Shown: in pieces, positions 35,505 through 43,753 of the stretch | Position numbering within the stretch: position 1 is the first letter of the stretch | Layout: each line of letters starts with the position of its first letter | Assembly: GCF_007830295.1 (NCBI RefSeq) | Contig: NZ_VLKC01000002.1 | Coordinates: forward strand, 592,940-656,939 | Direction: 5' to 3' | DNA from: Sporomusa sp. KB1 | GTDB taxonomy: Bacteria > Bacillota > Negativicutes > Sporomusales > Sporomusaceae | DNA: 64,000 nt | Program-made: the position numbers and the translations under genes | The notes under the pieces: generated by a model | Seen by the model: the letters and a program-made list of their open reading frames with translations, nothing else | The model's database searches: none | What the model was told of the DNA's origin: nothing

Positions 35505-36971
35505 ATGAAGATTTTGCTCATAGACGATGAACAGCATAGCCGCCAGGCTATGCTGTGGTTTTTAAAGCACCAGAACCATGAAGTAACAGAATGCGCCAAT
35601 GGCGCGGAAGCTTTGGATAAATTTTCCACCGATGATTACCCTATGGTATTATCAGATATTCAGATGCCAGGCTTGTCTGGCATTGAACTGGCTAAAGCTA
35701 TTAAAAAGCTGCCTAATAGCTGGCAAACCGATATTGTTCTCTTCACAGGCTATGCTGACTTAAACTCGGCGGTTACCGCATTACGTGCAGGAGTCTATGA
35801 TTATCTGACAAAACCCGTAAATCCGGAAGAACTTGCTTCGGTCATTGAGCGGGTTGCCGAACACCAGGCACTTTTGCGGGAAAATAAAAACCTGACAGAA
35901 CGCTTTCACGACGAAGTACATGCTGCAACCGAAGAAACCCGGCGTGAACTTGTCCAGATAAAACAAATTGTAGCAGAATCTATTATTGGTTCAGTAGGTG
36001 TTTTTTCAGAATATATGCAGGCGATTTTTCGCCAAGCCGAGCAACTGCACTTAGACCGCTCCATTCCGGTCTTAATTGAGGGTGAGACTGGCACCGGCAA
36101 AGAAGTAATTGCCAAGCTGATTCACTATGGAAGCAGCTTTGATCTCCTGAGTACCACCCCATTTGTAGATATTAATTGCGCGGCACTAGCCCCGACTCTT
36201 TTTGAGAGCGAACTTTTCGGCTATGAGGCAGGTTCTTTCACCGGCAGTATGGCCAAAGGGGCAAAAGGCAAATTCGATTTAGCGCATAGTGGGACCTTGC
36301 TGCTTGATGAAATCGGTGAAATTCCTTCTGATTTACAGGGAAAATTACTCCGTGTACTGCAAGAAAAAGAATTTTACCGGGTAGGTGGTTTGAAAAAAAT
36401 TAAAACTAATATCCGCCTTATCTGCGCAACCAATATACCCTTGGAGCAAGGTGTCGAACAGGGGACTTTCCGGAAAGATCTATATTTCCGCCTGAAAGTT
36501 GCGCATATTGTCATTCCGCCACTGAGAAAACGTAAAGAGGAAATTCTGCCGATGGCCACTATGTTCTTACAGGAGTTTTCACGACACAAAAAGAAGCAGT
36601 TTGCCACAATTGCTCCGCAAACAGCCAGGATTATGGAAGAATATAACTGGCCCGGCAATATCCGGGAATTACGGAACATTATTGAATATGCCACCTTTGC
36701 CTATAATGATAAAGAACTAAAGCCGGAACACATTTTGGGACTATTGCAGCAAAAACACGAGCGAAATTCTTCCCTGCCTGACCGCCGCAATGTTCTGGAG
36801 CTTCCCATTCCGGCTCAGGGATATCCGCTGAAAAAATATACCGAAGACATCATCCGCAAAATTCTTGATGCCCATAATAACAATCAATCAGCAACAGCCA
36901 ATTATTTGGGGATTTCCCGCAGAGCCTTATCCTATCGCCTGGAAGAAATGCGCAATAAAAATGAACCATAA
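35505..36971 (+). CDS. NtrC-family sigma-54-dependent response regulator
   Basis: 488 residues from the ATG at 35505 (AAGGTGG upstream; a GTG at 35493 lacks a site). The receiver domain (about 1-120) has 'LIDDEQ', phospho-Asp in 'MVLSDIQMPG' and Lys in 'YLTKPVN'. A helical linker follows. The AAA+ domain (about 165-390) has Walker A 'GETGTGKE', Walker B 'GTLLLDEIGEI' and Arg fingers. A Fis-type helix-turn-helix ends the protein ('SATANYLGISRRALSYRL'). The sigma-54 contact loop is GSFTGS (243-248) instead of GAFTGA. Probable output of the Che operon, acting on the promoters at 37162 and 40743. Confidence 0.94.
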   Translation: MKILLIDDEQHSRQAMLWFLKHQNHEVTECANGAEALDKFSTDDYPMVLSDIQMPGLSGIELAKAIKKLPNSWQTDIVLFTGYADLNSAVTALRAGVYDYLTKPVNPEELASVIERVAEHQALLRENKNLTERFHDEVHAATEETRRELVQIKQIVAESIIGSVGVFSEYMQAIFRQAEQLHLDRSIPVLIEGETGTGKEVIAKLIHYGSSFDLLSTTPFVDINCAALAPTLFESELFGYEAGSFTGSMAKGAKGKFDLAHSGTLLLDEIGEIPSDLQGKLLRVLQEKEFYRVGGLKKIKTNIRLICATNIPLEQGVEQGTFRKDLYFRLKVAHIVIPPLRKRKEEILPMATMFLQEFSRHKKKQFATIAPQTARIMEEYNWPGNIRELRNIIEYATFAYNDKELKPEHILGLLQQKHERNSSLPDRRNVLELPIPAQGYPLKKYTEDIIRKILDAHNNNQSATANYLGISRRALSYRLEEMRNKNEP

Positions 36972-36981
36972 TAGAATAATT

Positions 36982-37027
36982 ACAAAAACTTCCCACAAAA
37001 ACTTCTCACTGATGAAGCTTTTGGCAA
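36982..37027 (+). promoter_or_regulatory. Probable activator-binding site (UAS), copy 1
   Basis: ACAAAAACTTCCCAC (36982) and ACAAAAACTTCTCAC (36995) lie in tandem. The second forms an imperfect inverted repeat, CTTC-N8-GAAG, centred at 37009.5. The same 15-mer and geometry recur at 40575-40610. Confidence 0.6.
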
Positions 37028-37161
37028 TCTCTTCTTTTATCTAAATGCTACTATATACCATAACAAATAATTATAAATTGCCGTTTTTCATTTTTTATAG
37101 TGGCTATTATCCAGGATCTACGCAAATATCCAATACTAATAACCAACAAAAGCATGTCATT

Positions 37162-37177
37162 TGGCATGCTTTTTGCA
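37162..37177 (+). promoter_or_regulatory. Sigma-54 (-24/-12) promoter, copy 1
   Basis: TGGCATGCTTTTTGCA: GG (37163-37164) and GC (37175-37176) are ten bases apart, as sigma-54 requires. It lies about 153 bp after the UAS centre. The next plus-strand gene is 800 bp away; directly downstream lies a degenerate AAA+ fragment and an IS-like relic, so the original target may have been lost. Confidence 0.7.
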
Positions 37178-37221
37178 TTTATATAAAGTGACTGTAATAT
37201 CATTAACCATTTACGCTCATT

Positions 37222-37275
37222 TCCTTGTTTACCACCCTTTTTATAGATATTAACTGCGCTGGCACCAACCAATTA
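37222..37275 (+). pseudogene. Possible remnant of a sigma-54 activator AAA+ gene
   Basis: An 18-codon stretch reads 'SLFTTLFIDINCAGTNQL', resembling 'LLSTTPFVDINCAALAPTL' in the NtrC-type protein just upstream (35505-36971). It is cut by the IS-like relic beginning at 37284. Too short to be certain; chance similarity is possible. Confidence 0.3.
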
Positions 37276-37283
37276 TCTTATTC

Positions 37284-37383
37284 CGTGAGTCAAGACTCCC
37301 GCCTCTACAGGCGGCGTTAATTCAGGTGGAGTAGACTCTTCACCTGAATCCCCAATGTTTTAGCTTTGCTGAAACGAGTTCAC
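37284..37383 (-). mobile_element. IS200/IS605-type right-end relic, copy B
   Basis: Full-length counterpart of 4679-4779. Minus strand: GTGAACTCG, hairpin TTCAGGTG/CACCTGAA, hairpin GCCTGTAGAGGC, then GGAGTCTTGACTCACGG. The hairpin arms differ from copy A by partly compensating changes, suggesting that RNA or DNA structure was maintained. The TGA stop of the XRE gene lies within its first bases. No transposase is present. Confidence 0.5.
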
Positions 37384-37682
37384 TTTTTCATCTCTTCTAA
37401 AAATACCTGCAAAGCCCATTTCTGTTGAGGTTTTAATGTTCGAATAATAGCAAGCAAACGCTTTAAATCTGGTTCTAATTCGGAGTTGTCTGTTGAAAAA
37501 AAATCAACAAGAGTAAAACCTAAAGCAGTAATAATCCGCTCCAATGTATCAAAAGCTGGTTGCTGTTGTCCACTTTCAATGCGGCTTAAATTCGCCTGCG
37601 ACACTTCGCATATTTTTGACAGACTATTCATGCTTATGTTTTGAGCTTCCCGAATTTCTTTTATTTTTTGCCCTATATTCAT
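37380..37682 (-). CDS. XRE-family transcriptional regulator
   Basis: 100 residues from the ATG at 37682 (GAGGAGCACC upstream; the frame opens five codons earlier without a site). A Cro/CI helix-turn-helix covers about 5-60 ('ISMNSLSKICEVSQANLSRIESG'). A short charged C-terminal helix probably dimerises. A TTGCTC-N17-TATTTT promoter may lie about 60 bp upstream. Its stop codon lies inside the IS-like relic. Targets unknown; the divergent XRE gene at 37985 is a neighbour but not closely similar. Confidence 0.85.
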   Translation of the reverse strand: MNIGQKIKEIREAQNISMNSLSKICEVSQANLSRIESGQQQPAFDTLERIITALGFTLVDFFSTDNSELEPDLKRLLAIIRTLKPQQKWALQVFLEEMKK

Positions 37683-37715
37683 AATGGTGCTCCTCATAAT
37701 AAAATAGTATTAGAT

Positions 37716-37913
37716 CTACCGGAGAGCAAGCGTCTCACCCCTTACATAAATTAGTAGAAGGTGAGTCTTATTTGGTATGCCCTTTTTTAGACCAACTTCT
37801 AATTTCCCGTTATCCTTTTTCCATTTTTTTAGTTTTTCCATTGACATTTCACTGCTATGCTTTGTTATATGGATTCGTATGGCTAATGTAGCATAAATAT
37901 TTTTAGCATTCAC
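37716..37913 (-). CDS. Doubtful small basic ORF upstream of the XRE gene
   Basis: About 65 codons from a GTG at 37913, close behind AAAAGG. The peptide is Lys-rich ('MSMEKLKKWKKDNGKLEVG') and matches nothing I recognise. The frame would place it directly ahead of the XRE gene on the same strand. It overlaps the operator palindrome of the opposite gene. Could be spurious. Confidence 0.2.
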   Translation of the reverse strand: MNAKNIYATLAIRIHITKHSSEMSMEKLKKWKKDNGKLEVGLKKGIPNKTHLLLIYVRGETLALR

Positions 37914-37955
37914 TATCCTTTTAAGTATTGACATTGATACTTAAAAGGATAGAAT
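37913..37955 (+). promoter_or_regulatory. Promoter within a 40-bp palindromic operator
   Basis: CTATCCTTTTAAGTAT and its exact complement flank an 8-base centre (37913-37952). TTGACA (37928) with TAGAAT 16 bases later forms a strong sigma-A promoter overlapping the palindrome. The XRE protein at 37985 probably binds here and represses its own gene. Confidence 0.65.
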
Positions 37956-37984
37956 TAGATTGTATCCATATTGGAGGTGGTGAA

Positions 37985-38248
37985 ATGAGTACTATCGGAA
38001 AGCAATTGCTGTTATTGCGAGAAAGCAAAGGCTTATCCCAAAACCAATTAGCAAATATATCAAAAGTCCCTCAGTCAGCCATCAGTGAAATCGAATCTGG
38101 CAAACGTAAAAATCCAGGAATCATCTATTTCCAAAAGCTTTCCATCGCGCTGGGTGTCACTCTTTTGGAATTGACCAGTGCCGACAGCCCAGAGTGCCTG
38201 CCAGAGACACCTAAAAAAAGAAAAAATGGGGCTTGTGATTTTCATTAA
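37985..38248 (+). CDS. XRE-family transcriptional regulator
   Basis: 87 residues from the ATG at 37985, after GGAGGTGGTG; the frame upstream of it crosses the operator. Helix-turn-helix at about 5-60 ('LSQNQLANISKVPQSAISEIESG'). The tail is Pro/Lys-rich. A palindrome overlaps its promoter, implying autorepression. It is followed after 97 bp by a chemoreceptor gene on the same strand, which may be cotranscribed. Confidence 0.87.
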   Translation: MSTIGKQLLLLRESKGLSQNQLANISKVPQSAISEIESGKRKNPGIIYFQKLSIALGVTLLELTSADSPECLPETPKKRKNGACDFH

Positions 38249-38345
38249 GAGCCGCAATCTGCGTGTTATATCGCTTATAATGACCCCAATACTTTAACCT
38301 TGCCAATCAAGTAGGCAAAACCCCCAAAAAGGAGATTAAAATGAC

Positions 38346-40388
38346 ATGAAAATCACACACAGCATTCGCTTTCGGCTTATGTGTCTCATTGCCATTCTGG
38401 TTGTCAGCACACTGCTGGTCGTATCTGGCATCGGTTATTACTTTTCCGAAAAATATCTGGAAGAGAGTCTGAATCAAACAGAGCAGGCAGTGGCTGCCAG
38501 TGCCGCCGCGCACGTAGACTCGGAACTCAATATGGCAATTACTCAATTGGAAGACCTCGCCAGTATTGCCCAGTTGCAAAGCAACGACAAAATACAGATT
38601 CAACCTGCCTTACAGGAAGCCATGCAGCGCATTGGTAAATATGACGATATTATCTTTTCCTCTTTGGATGGCTCAACCATTAACGGAGCTGGTGTCATAC
38701 TCAATATTGCCGACCGGGAGTATTTTAAAAAAGTTATCAGTACGAAAAAGCCCTATGTTTCAGAAGTATTTCTCTCACGTGCCAACCAGAAGCAATCAAT
38801 CACCCTATGTGTTCCGGTTATCCGCGCTGATCAAGTGACCGGGGTCTTACTGGGCACCTACTCGCTGGATAAACTATTGCCGATTATCAAAGACATCAAA
38901 TTTAAACAACAAGGTTATGGAGCGTTGCTTGATGACAGCGGCGTATATTTAGCGCATCCAACCCGCCCCGAGTTAGCTGGCAGCATGAACGTAAAAACCG
39001 GAGAAATTTCTGCTGAACTAAAAAACAAACTGGGCAACGAAGCCGCTCTTGACCCGAAATTCATAGCTGCTTTTGCCGAATCCACGGAAAAAACCCTTCG
39101 TGTCCGCTTGGAGTATAAAGCAACAACAGGTTTAGAACAAGTTGGTTCCTTCACTCCGATTGAGCTACCCGGTGGCCAACACTGGGTTCTGTTCATGTCT
39201 ACAACGAAAGCAGACGCCACCAGTGAAATTACCGCCTTATCCCGAACCCAGACCGGCTTGTCCATTTTTTGCCTGCTGCTTGTCCTGGGAATTACCTTTT
39301 GGCAAAGTAACTCATTTGTCCGCCCCATCATCCGTATCAATCAGATCACTCAGGATATTGCCGCCGGCCAGTTAAAATCCATTCAAAAGACCATTCAGGA
39401 CAAAAGCGAGTTTGGGCAATTGTCAGACAACATCATCCTTATGAATCAAAATTTGCGTAAACTGGTACAGCAAGTTCAAGCTGAGTCAAACCAGTTAGCC
39501 GCCGCCAGTGAAGAATTGACAGCCAGCGCCCATCAATCAGCAGATGCGGCCAATCAGGTCGCCGGTTCCATCACCGCAGTGGCCCAAGGAGCGGAAAAAC
39601 AGGCGACATCTGCAAATCAAATTATGACCGTGGCCCAAACCATGTCAGATCAGGTAACCCAAATTTCTCAAACAGCCGCAGCTGTATCCAGCATTGCAAC
39701 CGCTACATCCCAGGTGGCGGAACAAGGCCAACACACAGTAGAGAAAACCGTCGAACAAATGAATGAAATTGGCAAAGGCGCTGCTGCTACGCAAGCCTCC
39801 ATCGCAGAATTAAACAAAAGCTCCCAGGAAATTGGCGAAATTGTTACTCTCATCTCTTCCATTGCCGGACAAACCAATCTCCTGGCCTTAAACGCCGCTA
39901 TCGAAGCAGCGCGGGCGGGTGAGCAAGGACGCGGCTTTGCCGTCGTCGCCGAAGAAGTCCGAAAATTGGCCGAAGAATCCAACCAAGCTGCCCATCAAAT
40001 CGGCCTACTTGTTGAAAAAAATCAAGCCAACCTGAGGCAAGTTGTTGGTACTACAGAAGCTGGAGCTACCGGTATTCAAACAGGCATTTCGCTTGCCCAT
40101 AATGCAGGAGAAACCTTCAAAAAGATTGTAGAGGCCGTTCTCCATCTATCCGATCAAATCAAGGATATTTCCGCAGCCATCCACGAGATTGCCACCGACA
40201 ATCAGATACTTGTCGAATCAATTCAGGAAATTGATATAGCCAGCAAACAGGCCGCCTCCGAATCACAAAACGTTTCGGCAGCTACCGAGGAGCAATCTGC
40301 ATCTATGCAGGAAATTGCCTCCTCCAGCCAAAGCTTGGCTACATTAGCTATGGATTTGCAAGTTGCCATAGCAAAATTCCAGTTATAA
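38346..40388 (+). CDS. Methyl-accepting chemotaxis protein with double Cache sensor
   Basis: 680 residues. TM1 at about 10-31, a large extracytoplasmic double-Cache domain (about 35-290: 'AIRFSSLDG'-like core, '[20 protein letters not shown]', '[12 protein letters not shown]'), TM2 at about 298-318, HAMP to about 372, and the canonical tip '[18 protein letters not shown]'. Double-Cache receptors usually sense amino acids or other small organic molecules. Five bases upstream an ATG-ACA-TGA two-codon frame overlaps the start codon; the AAGGAG site is better spaced for that first ATG. It lies between the two duplicated sigma-54 segments. Confidence 0.94.
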   Translation: MKITHSIRFRLMCLIAILVVSTLLVVSGIGYYFSEKYLEESLNQTEQAVAASAAAHVDSELNMAITQLEDLASIAQLQSNDKIQIQPALQEAMQRIGKYDDIIFSSLDGSTINGAGVILNIADREYFKKVISTKKPYVSEVFLSRANQKQSITLCVPVIRADQVTGVLLGTYSLDKLLPIIKDIKFKQQGYGALLDDSGVYLAHPTRPELAGSMNVKTGEISAELKNKLGNEAALDPKFIAAFAESTEKTLRVRLEYKATTGLEQVGSFTPIELPGGQHWVLFMSTTKADATSEITALSRTQTGLSIFCLLLVLGITFWQSNSFVRPIIRINQITQDIAAGQLKSIQKTIQDKSEFGQLSDNIILMNQNLRKLVQQVQAESNQLAAASEELTASAHQSADAANQVAGSITAVAQGAEKQATSANQIMTVAQTMSDQVTQISQTAAAVSSIATATSQVAEQGQHTVEKTVEQMNEIGKGAAATQASIAELNKSSQEIGEIVTLISSIAGQTNLLALNAAIEAARAGEQGRGFAVVAEEVRKLAEESNQAAHQIGLLVEKNQANLRQVVGTTEAGATGIQTGISLAHNAGETFKKIVEAVLHLSDQIKDISAAIHEIATDNQILVESIQEIDIASKQAASESQNVSAATEEQSASMQEIASSSQSLATLAMDLQVAIAKFQL

Positions 40389-40574
40389 CCAAGATACACA
40401 CAGTGGAACTCATCAAAAAATCAGTGAGAAGACTGCAAAATGGCTATCTCTTATTGTACTAAAAAGCACTATTGATGAAAAACCAGGAAAATTAGTTTTA
40501 GAGTCTCTCTGAAAAAGAAGATTAGGAAGCTTATTCCGGTTACACAGAAATATTGGAATTAGCTGCATGAAGTA

Positions 40575-40610
40575 CTTACAAAAACTTCTCACCTGGGAAG
40601 TTTTTGTAAG
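40575..40610 (+). promoter_or_regulatory. 36-bp palindromic activator site (UAS), copy 2
   Basis: CTTACAAAAACTTC and GAAGTTTTTGTAAG are exact complements around TCACCTGG, centred at 40592.5. It includes the same ACAAAAACTTCTCAC found at 36995-37009. The centre lies about 152 bp before the -24 GG. Expected binding site of the NtrC-type protein at 35505. Confidence 0.7.
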
Positions 40611-40742
40611 CAACCTACCACAGTGGAGTGCTAATAACAACAATCAAAAATAACGATCAATCTATTTATTGGGGCTTAACTAGCAAGATTTACGCTGATA
40701 TCCCAAATTGGAAACCAACAAAAACAAAAAGCATGCCCAGTT

Positions 40743-40758
40743 TGGCATGTTTTTTGCA
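40743..40758 (+). promoter_or_regulatory. Sigma-54 (-24/-12) promoter of the diguanylate cyclase gene
   Basis: TGGCATGTTTTTTGCA with GG (40744-40745) and GC (40756-40757) exactly ten bases apart, matching TGGCAY-N5-TTGCA. It faces the GGDEF gene starting at 40932. Confidence 0.8.
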
Positions 40759-40931
40759 TTAATCCTTAAGGTAATTGTACTCCAATTACCATATGCCTAT
40801 CTGGGACATATAATAATAATCCAAGTCATTAGCCTTTTAAGCTCTTTAACGTATTTATCGGATTTATTTCTATTTATGCATTGTTAGTGACTCCAAGTAC
40901 ATTGTGGCGTAATAACAGGAGATGAATCATT

Positions 40932-41873
40932 TTGACTACTCTACTCACCGATCTGACAATATTAGAAAAATACTATGACATTGTAAGAGTCATTGACCCA
41001 CTAGCAACAGCCTCACTGCCGCCTGCTGTCTGCGGTCTTTGGGACTGTTATCACTTAAGAAACAGTGCCCCTACTTGCAAAAATTGTGTCTCCTTGCAGG
41101 CAATCCAACAAAAAGAAACCTTTAGCAAAATGGAAGTGCGTAAAGGAAAATTCTATATGATTACCGCCATACCGTTAGAGCTGGATGGGCGCACCGTAGC
41201 GCTGGAACTCATAAAATGTGTCAGTGAAAAGACAGTTGAAAACTTTCTGCCTATGCCAGGCAAAGGCACCAATCTTTGCCGTTCTATCGCCAAACTCAAT
41301 GACCTGGCAATCAAAGACGCCTTAACCAACATTTTTAACCGAAGATATATTAATGAACAGCTTCCGCTGGAAATTTCCCTTGCCAAACAGCACAACCAGC
41401 CTTTTTCTATTGTCATGGCCGATATTGATTATTTTAAGCAAATTAACGATCAATACGGTCACTTGGTTGGTGATGAAGTACTGAAATTGTTTGCCACGCA
41501 ATTACAAAACAACATTCGCACAAATAACGGCGATTGGATTGCCCGCTATGGCGGCGAAGAATTTCTGATTGTCTTAAACAACTGCCTGGAGAGTCCAGCG
41601 TATAAAATTACAGAAAAGTTCCGTAAAATCATTGAGCAGACTCCCTTCACTACTTCGGCTGGCCAGCTTCATATTACCGCCAGTTTCGGCGTACATACTT
41701 TTTCCGGGCAGGAAAACGATCTGCGACAACTGTTTGATAAAGTTGACAGCCAATTATATCATGCCAAACAAGCCGGACGAAACTGCACTGCAGCGACAAA
41801 TAGAAAAAATTTTTCTCGCAACGGGTTTACTGGCAACGGCGTAAATCATGTAAAAAAACTAAGGCGTTTCTAA
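40932..41873 (+). CDS. Diguanylate cyclase (GGDEF) with four-cysteine N-terminal domain
   Basis: 313 residues, TTG start ten bases after AGGAGA. The first 110 residues form a small domain with C34, C39, C49 and C52 ('CGLWDC', 'CKNC') that could bind a metal, haem or FeS cluster. The GGDEF domain (about 125-290) has the active site 'RYGGEEFLIVL' and 'MADIDYFKQINDQYGH'. The inhibitory RxxD is absent (NNGD). It makes c-di-GMP, is predicted cytoplasmic, and its only visible promoter is sigma-54 type. Likely output gene of the Che operon upstream. Confidence 0.92.
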   Translation: MTTLLTDLTILEKYYDIVRVIDPLATASLPPAVCGLWDCYHLRNSAPTCKNCVSLQAIQQKETFSKMEVRKGKFYMITAIPLELDGRTVALELIKCVSEKTVENFLPMPGKGTNLCRSIAKLNDLAIKDALTNIFNRRYINEQLPLEISLAKQHNQPFSIVMADIDYFKQINDQYGHLVGDEVLKLFATQLQNNIRTNNGDWIARYGGEEFLIVLNNCLESPAYKITEKFRKIIEQTPFTTSAGQLHITASFGVHTFSGQENDLRQLFDKVDSQLYHAKQAGRNCTAATNRKNFSRNGFTGNGVNHVKKLRRF

Positions 41874-41891
41874 TTATAAGGGGAAATTAGT

Positions 41892-41954
41892 ATGTCACAA
41901 GAAGCCTATCGAGAATCTTTGGTATGGGCTCATGATTTGATTGTGGTAAATTAA
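41892..41954 (+). CDS. Possible 20-residue peptide between cyclase and receptor genes
   Basis: ATG at 41892 follows AAGGGGAAA and reads 20 codons to TAA ('MSQEAYRESLVWAHDLIVVN'). It fills the gap between the diguanylate cyclase and chemoreceptor genes. It may be a genuine small protein, a decayed gene start or chance. Confidence 0.3.
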   Translation: MSQEAYRESLVWAHDLIVVN

Positions 41955-42002
41955 TAGCTTTACAAATCTAATACTACACTACAATACGAGGAGGAACAAA
42001 AT

Positions 42003-43694
42003 ATGAAACAACGTATGCCGATTGGCGCCCAACTGGGCGTCATTATAGGAACAGCCTTAGTATTTATGCTCATCCTACTGGGAGTAATTCTCTATGAGTT
42101 TCAGGAAATCAGCACCAGTTATCAGAACATGCTAACTGGTTCAGTGCAACGAACTATGGCTTTGCTAAAAGCCCAGGACGATTTTCACCAGGCTTTAAGC
42201 GAGCTTCGCGGCTATGTTGCGTACAATGATGAGAAATACGCTACTGACACTATTACGTTGCTAAATCAGAGCCTAGATGCTGTTAAGACATTTAACACTG
42301 CCGCCACAGCCTCCGAAGTCAAGCAGGTAGGTGAGCAGCTGCACACAACCATGCTCTCCTACAAAGAAGATATTAAACACACCATTGCCCTAAAGCAAAA
42401 TCATGATGCCAGTTATGCTGCCGTATTGGCCGGTACCCGCCAAAAGACCGAAATAGTCAACACGCTGTTCAATGATGTCATGGCAACTCAGGACAAGGTT
42501 CTTAAGCAGCGAATCAGCCAGCTCAATGAACGACAAGCTACCTTATTTAAAATGGTCATTGGCTCTAGCATTCTGGGCATCCTCGCTATTATTGCCCTGC
42601 TGATCTGGTATAGCCGTCAACTGTCCAACCGAATGGGCAATCTGCGCAGTGACCTCCTGTCACTCAGTCAACTGGACTTATCCGGCAAAGACATTCATGC
42701 CACCCGTAACGATGAAATCGGCGATATGGCCGCGGCGCTCATTACAATGAAGCATGCACTGCAGGACATTGTCCGCTTGGTCAGAAACAATGCCGACATG
42801 CTGGCGGCTTCCAGTGAAGAGCTGTCTTCATCAGTACATGAGCAGCTGCAAGTATCAGAAAATATCGCCAAAACCATTACCGATGTCGCCGCAGGAGCTG
42901 ACCGAAATACCAGTCATATCACGGAGATTTCAGCCGTTATCCAGGAGGTTAGCGCCGGAGCCGAGCAAATGAGTGCCAGCGCCTCCCAGGTTAACAGCAT
43001 CACCCAGGATGCTGTTGGCGACGCCGACCAGGGGATGCAGCTCATCAACAGCCTTGTTACTCAAAACACCACTATCGAAAAATCAATGGCAGATATTACG
43101 CAAGTATCAGAATCACTAGTAAAACGCTCAGATGATATCCAGCAGATTGTCACTACCATTCACACCATCGCCGGGCAGACCAACCTTCTGGCCCTGAACG
43201 CCGCTATTGAGGCAGCCAGAGCCGGCGAAGCCGGACGAGGCTTTGCAGTAGTAGCCGAAGAAGTTCGCAAGCTGGCCGAGCAAAGCGGTGCCGCTACCAG
43301 CCATATTGAAAAAATCATTGCCCAAATGACCACCGATATTCAATTTGCAGTAGATGTGGTTGCCAAGGCCAATACGGAAGTAGTGGCAGGCAAGATGGCG
43401 ACTGATGAAACTCAGCAGGGTTTCCAGGCTATCATCAGCAAGCTGGATCAAGTAAAAACCGGTATAGAACAGATTAGCTATGCGGTGGAAGAAACGGCTC
43501 ATGGTATGCAGTCTGTGGTCAACAATGTCCAGAATATCAGTGCGGTAGCAGAAGAAACCAGTGCCAGCTCCCAGACAGTAGCGGCATCAGCAGAAGAACA
43601 AAGCGCCAGCCTCCATGAAGTGAGCTCCAGCTCTGAATCCATGGCTAAAATGGCTGCCGAACTCAATGAAATCACCGCAAGATTCAAAATCTAA
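42003..43694 (+). CDS. Methyl-accepting chemotaxis protein, four-helix-bundle sensor
   Basis: 563 residues, ATG after GAGGAGG. TM1 at about 11-31, helical sensor at about 32-183, TM2 at about 184-203, HAMP to about 255, and the canonical tip '[18 protein letters not shown]'. It lies 130 bp after the diguanylate cyclase gene on the same strand with no terminator visible between, so sigma-54 transcription could extend into it. Ligand unknown. Confidence 0.94.
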   Translation: MKQRMPIGAQLGVIIGTALVFMLILLGVILYEFQEISTSYQNMLTGSVQRTMALLKAQDDFHQALSELRGYVAYNDEKYATDTITLLNQSLDAVKTFNTAATASEVKQVGEQLHTTMLSYKEDIKHTIALKQNHDASYAAVLAGTRQKTEIVNTLFNDVMATQDKVLKQRISQLNERQATLFKMVIGSSILGILAIIALLIWYSRQLSNRMGNLRSDLLSLSQLDLSGKDIHATRNDEIGDMAAALITMKHALQDIVRLVRNNADMLAASSEELSSSVHEQLQVSENIAKTITDVAAGADRNTSHITEISAVIQEVSAGAEQMSASASQVNSITQDAVGDADQGMQLINSLVTQNTTIEKSMADITQVSESLVKRSDDIQQIVTTIHTIAGQTNLLALNAAIEAARAGEAGRGFAVVAEEVRKLAEQSGAATSHIEKIIAQMTTDIQFAVDVVAKANTEVVAGKMATDETQQGFQAIISKLDQVKTGIEQISYAVEETAHGMQSVVNNVQNISAVAEETSASSQTVAASAEEQSASLHEVSSSSESMAKMAAELNEITARFKI

Positions 43695-43753
43695 TCCCTA
43701 CCAGCAGGAAATAATTCATATAAGCTAGTATATAAGTAGTTGGAGGGATGAAC

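Larger units (their letters stand above)
40389..40931 (+). promoter_or_regulatory. Regulatory region of the diguanylate cyclase gene
   Basis: 543 bp without a gene, containing the UAS (40575-40610) and the sigma-54 promoter (40743-40758). From about 40575 to 40795 it aligns with 36982-37215. The likely transcript start near 40769 leaves a leader of about 160 nt before the TTG start. No sigma-A promoter stood out. Confidence 0.7.

Noticed and set aside
37051..37272. 72-codon minus-strand frame over the first sigma-54 promoter
   Set aside because: It runs against the promoter and the possible AAA+ remnant; no start signal.
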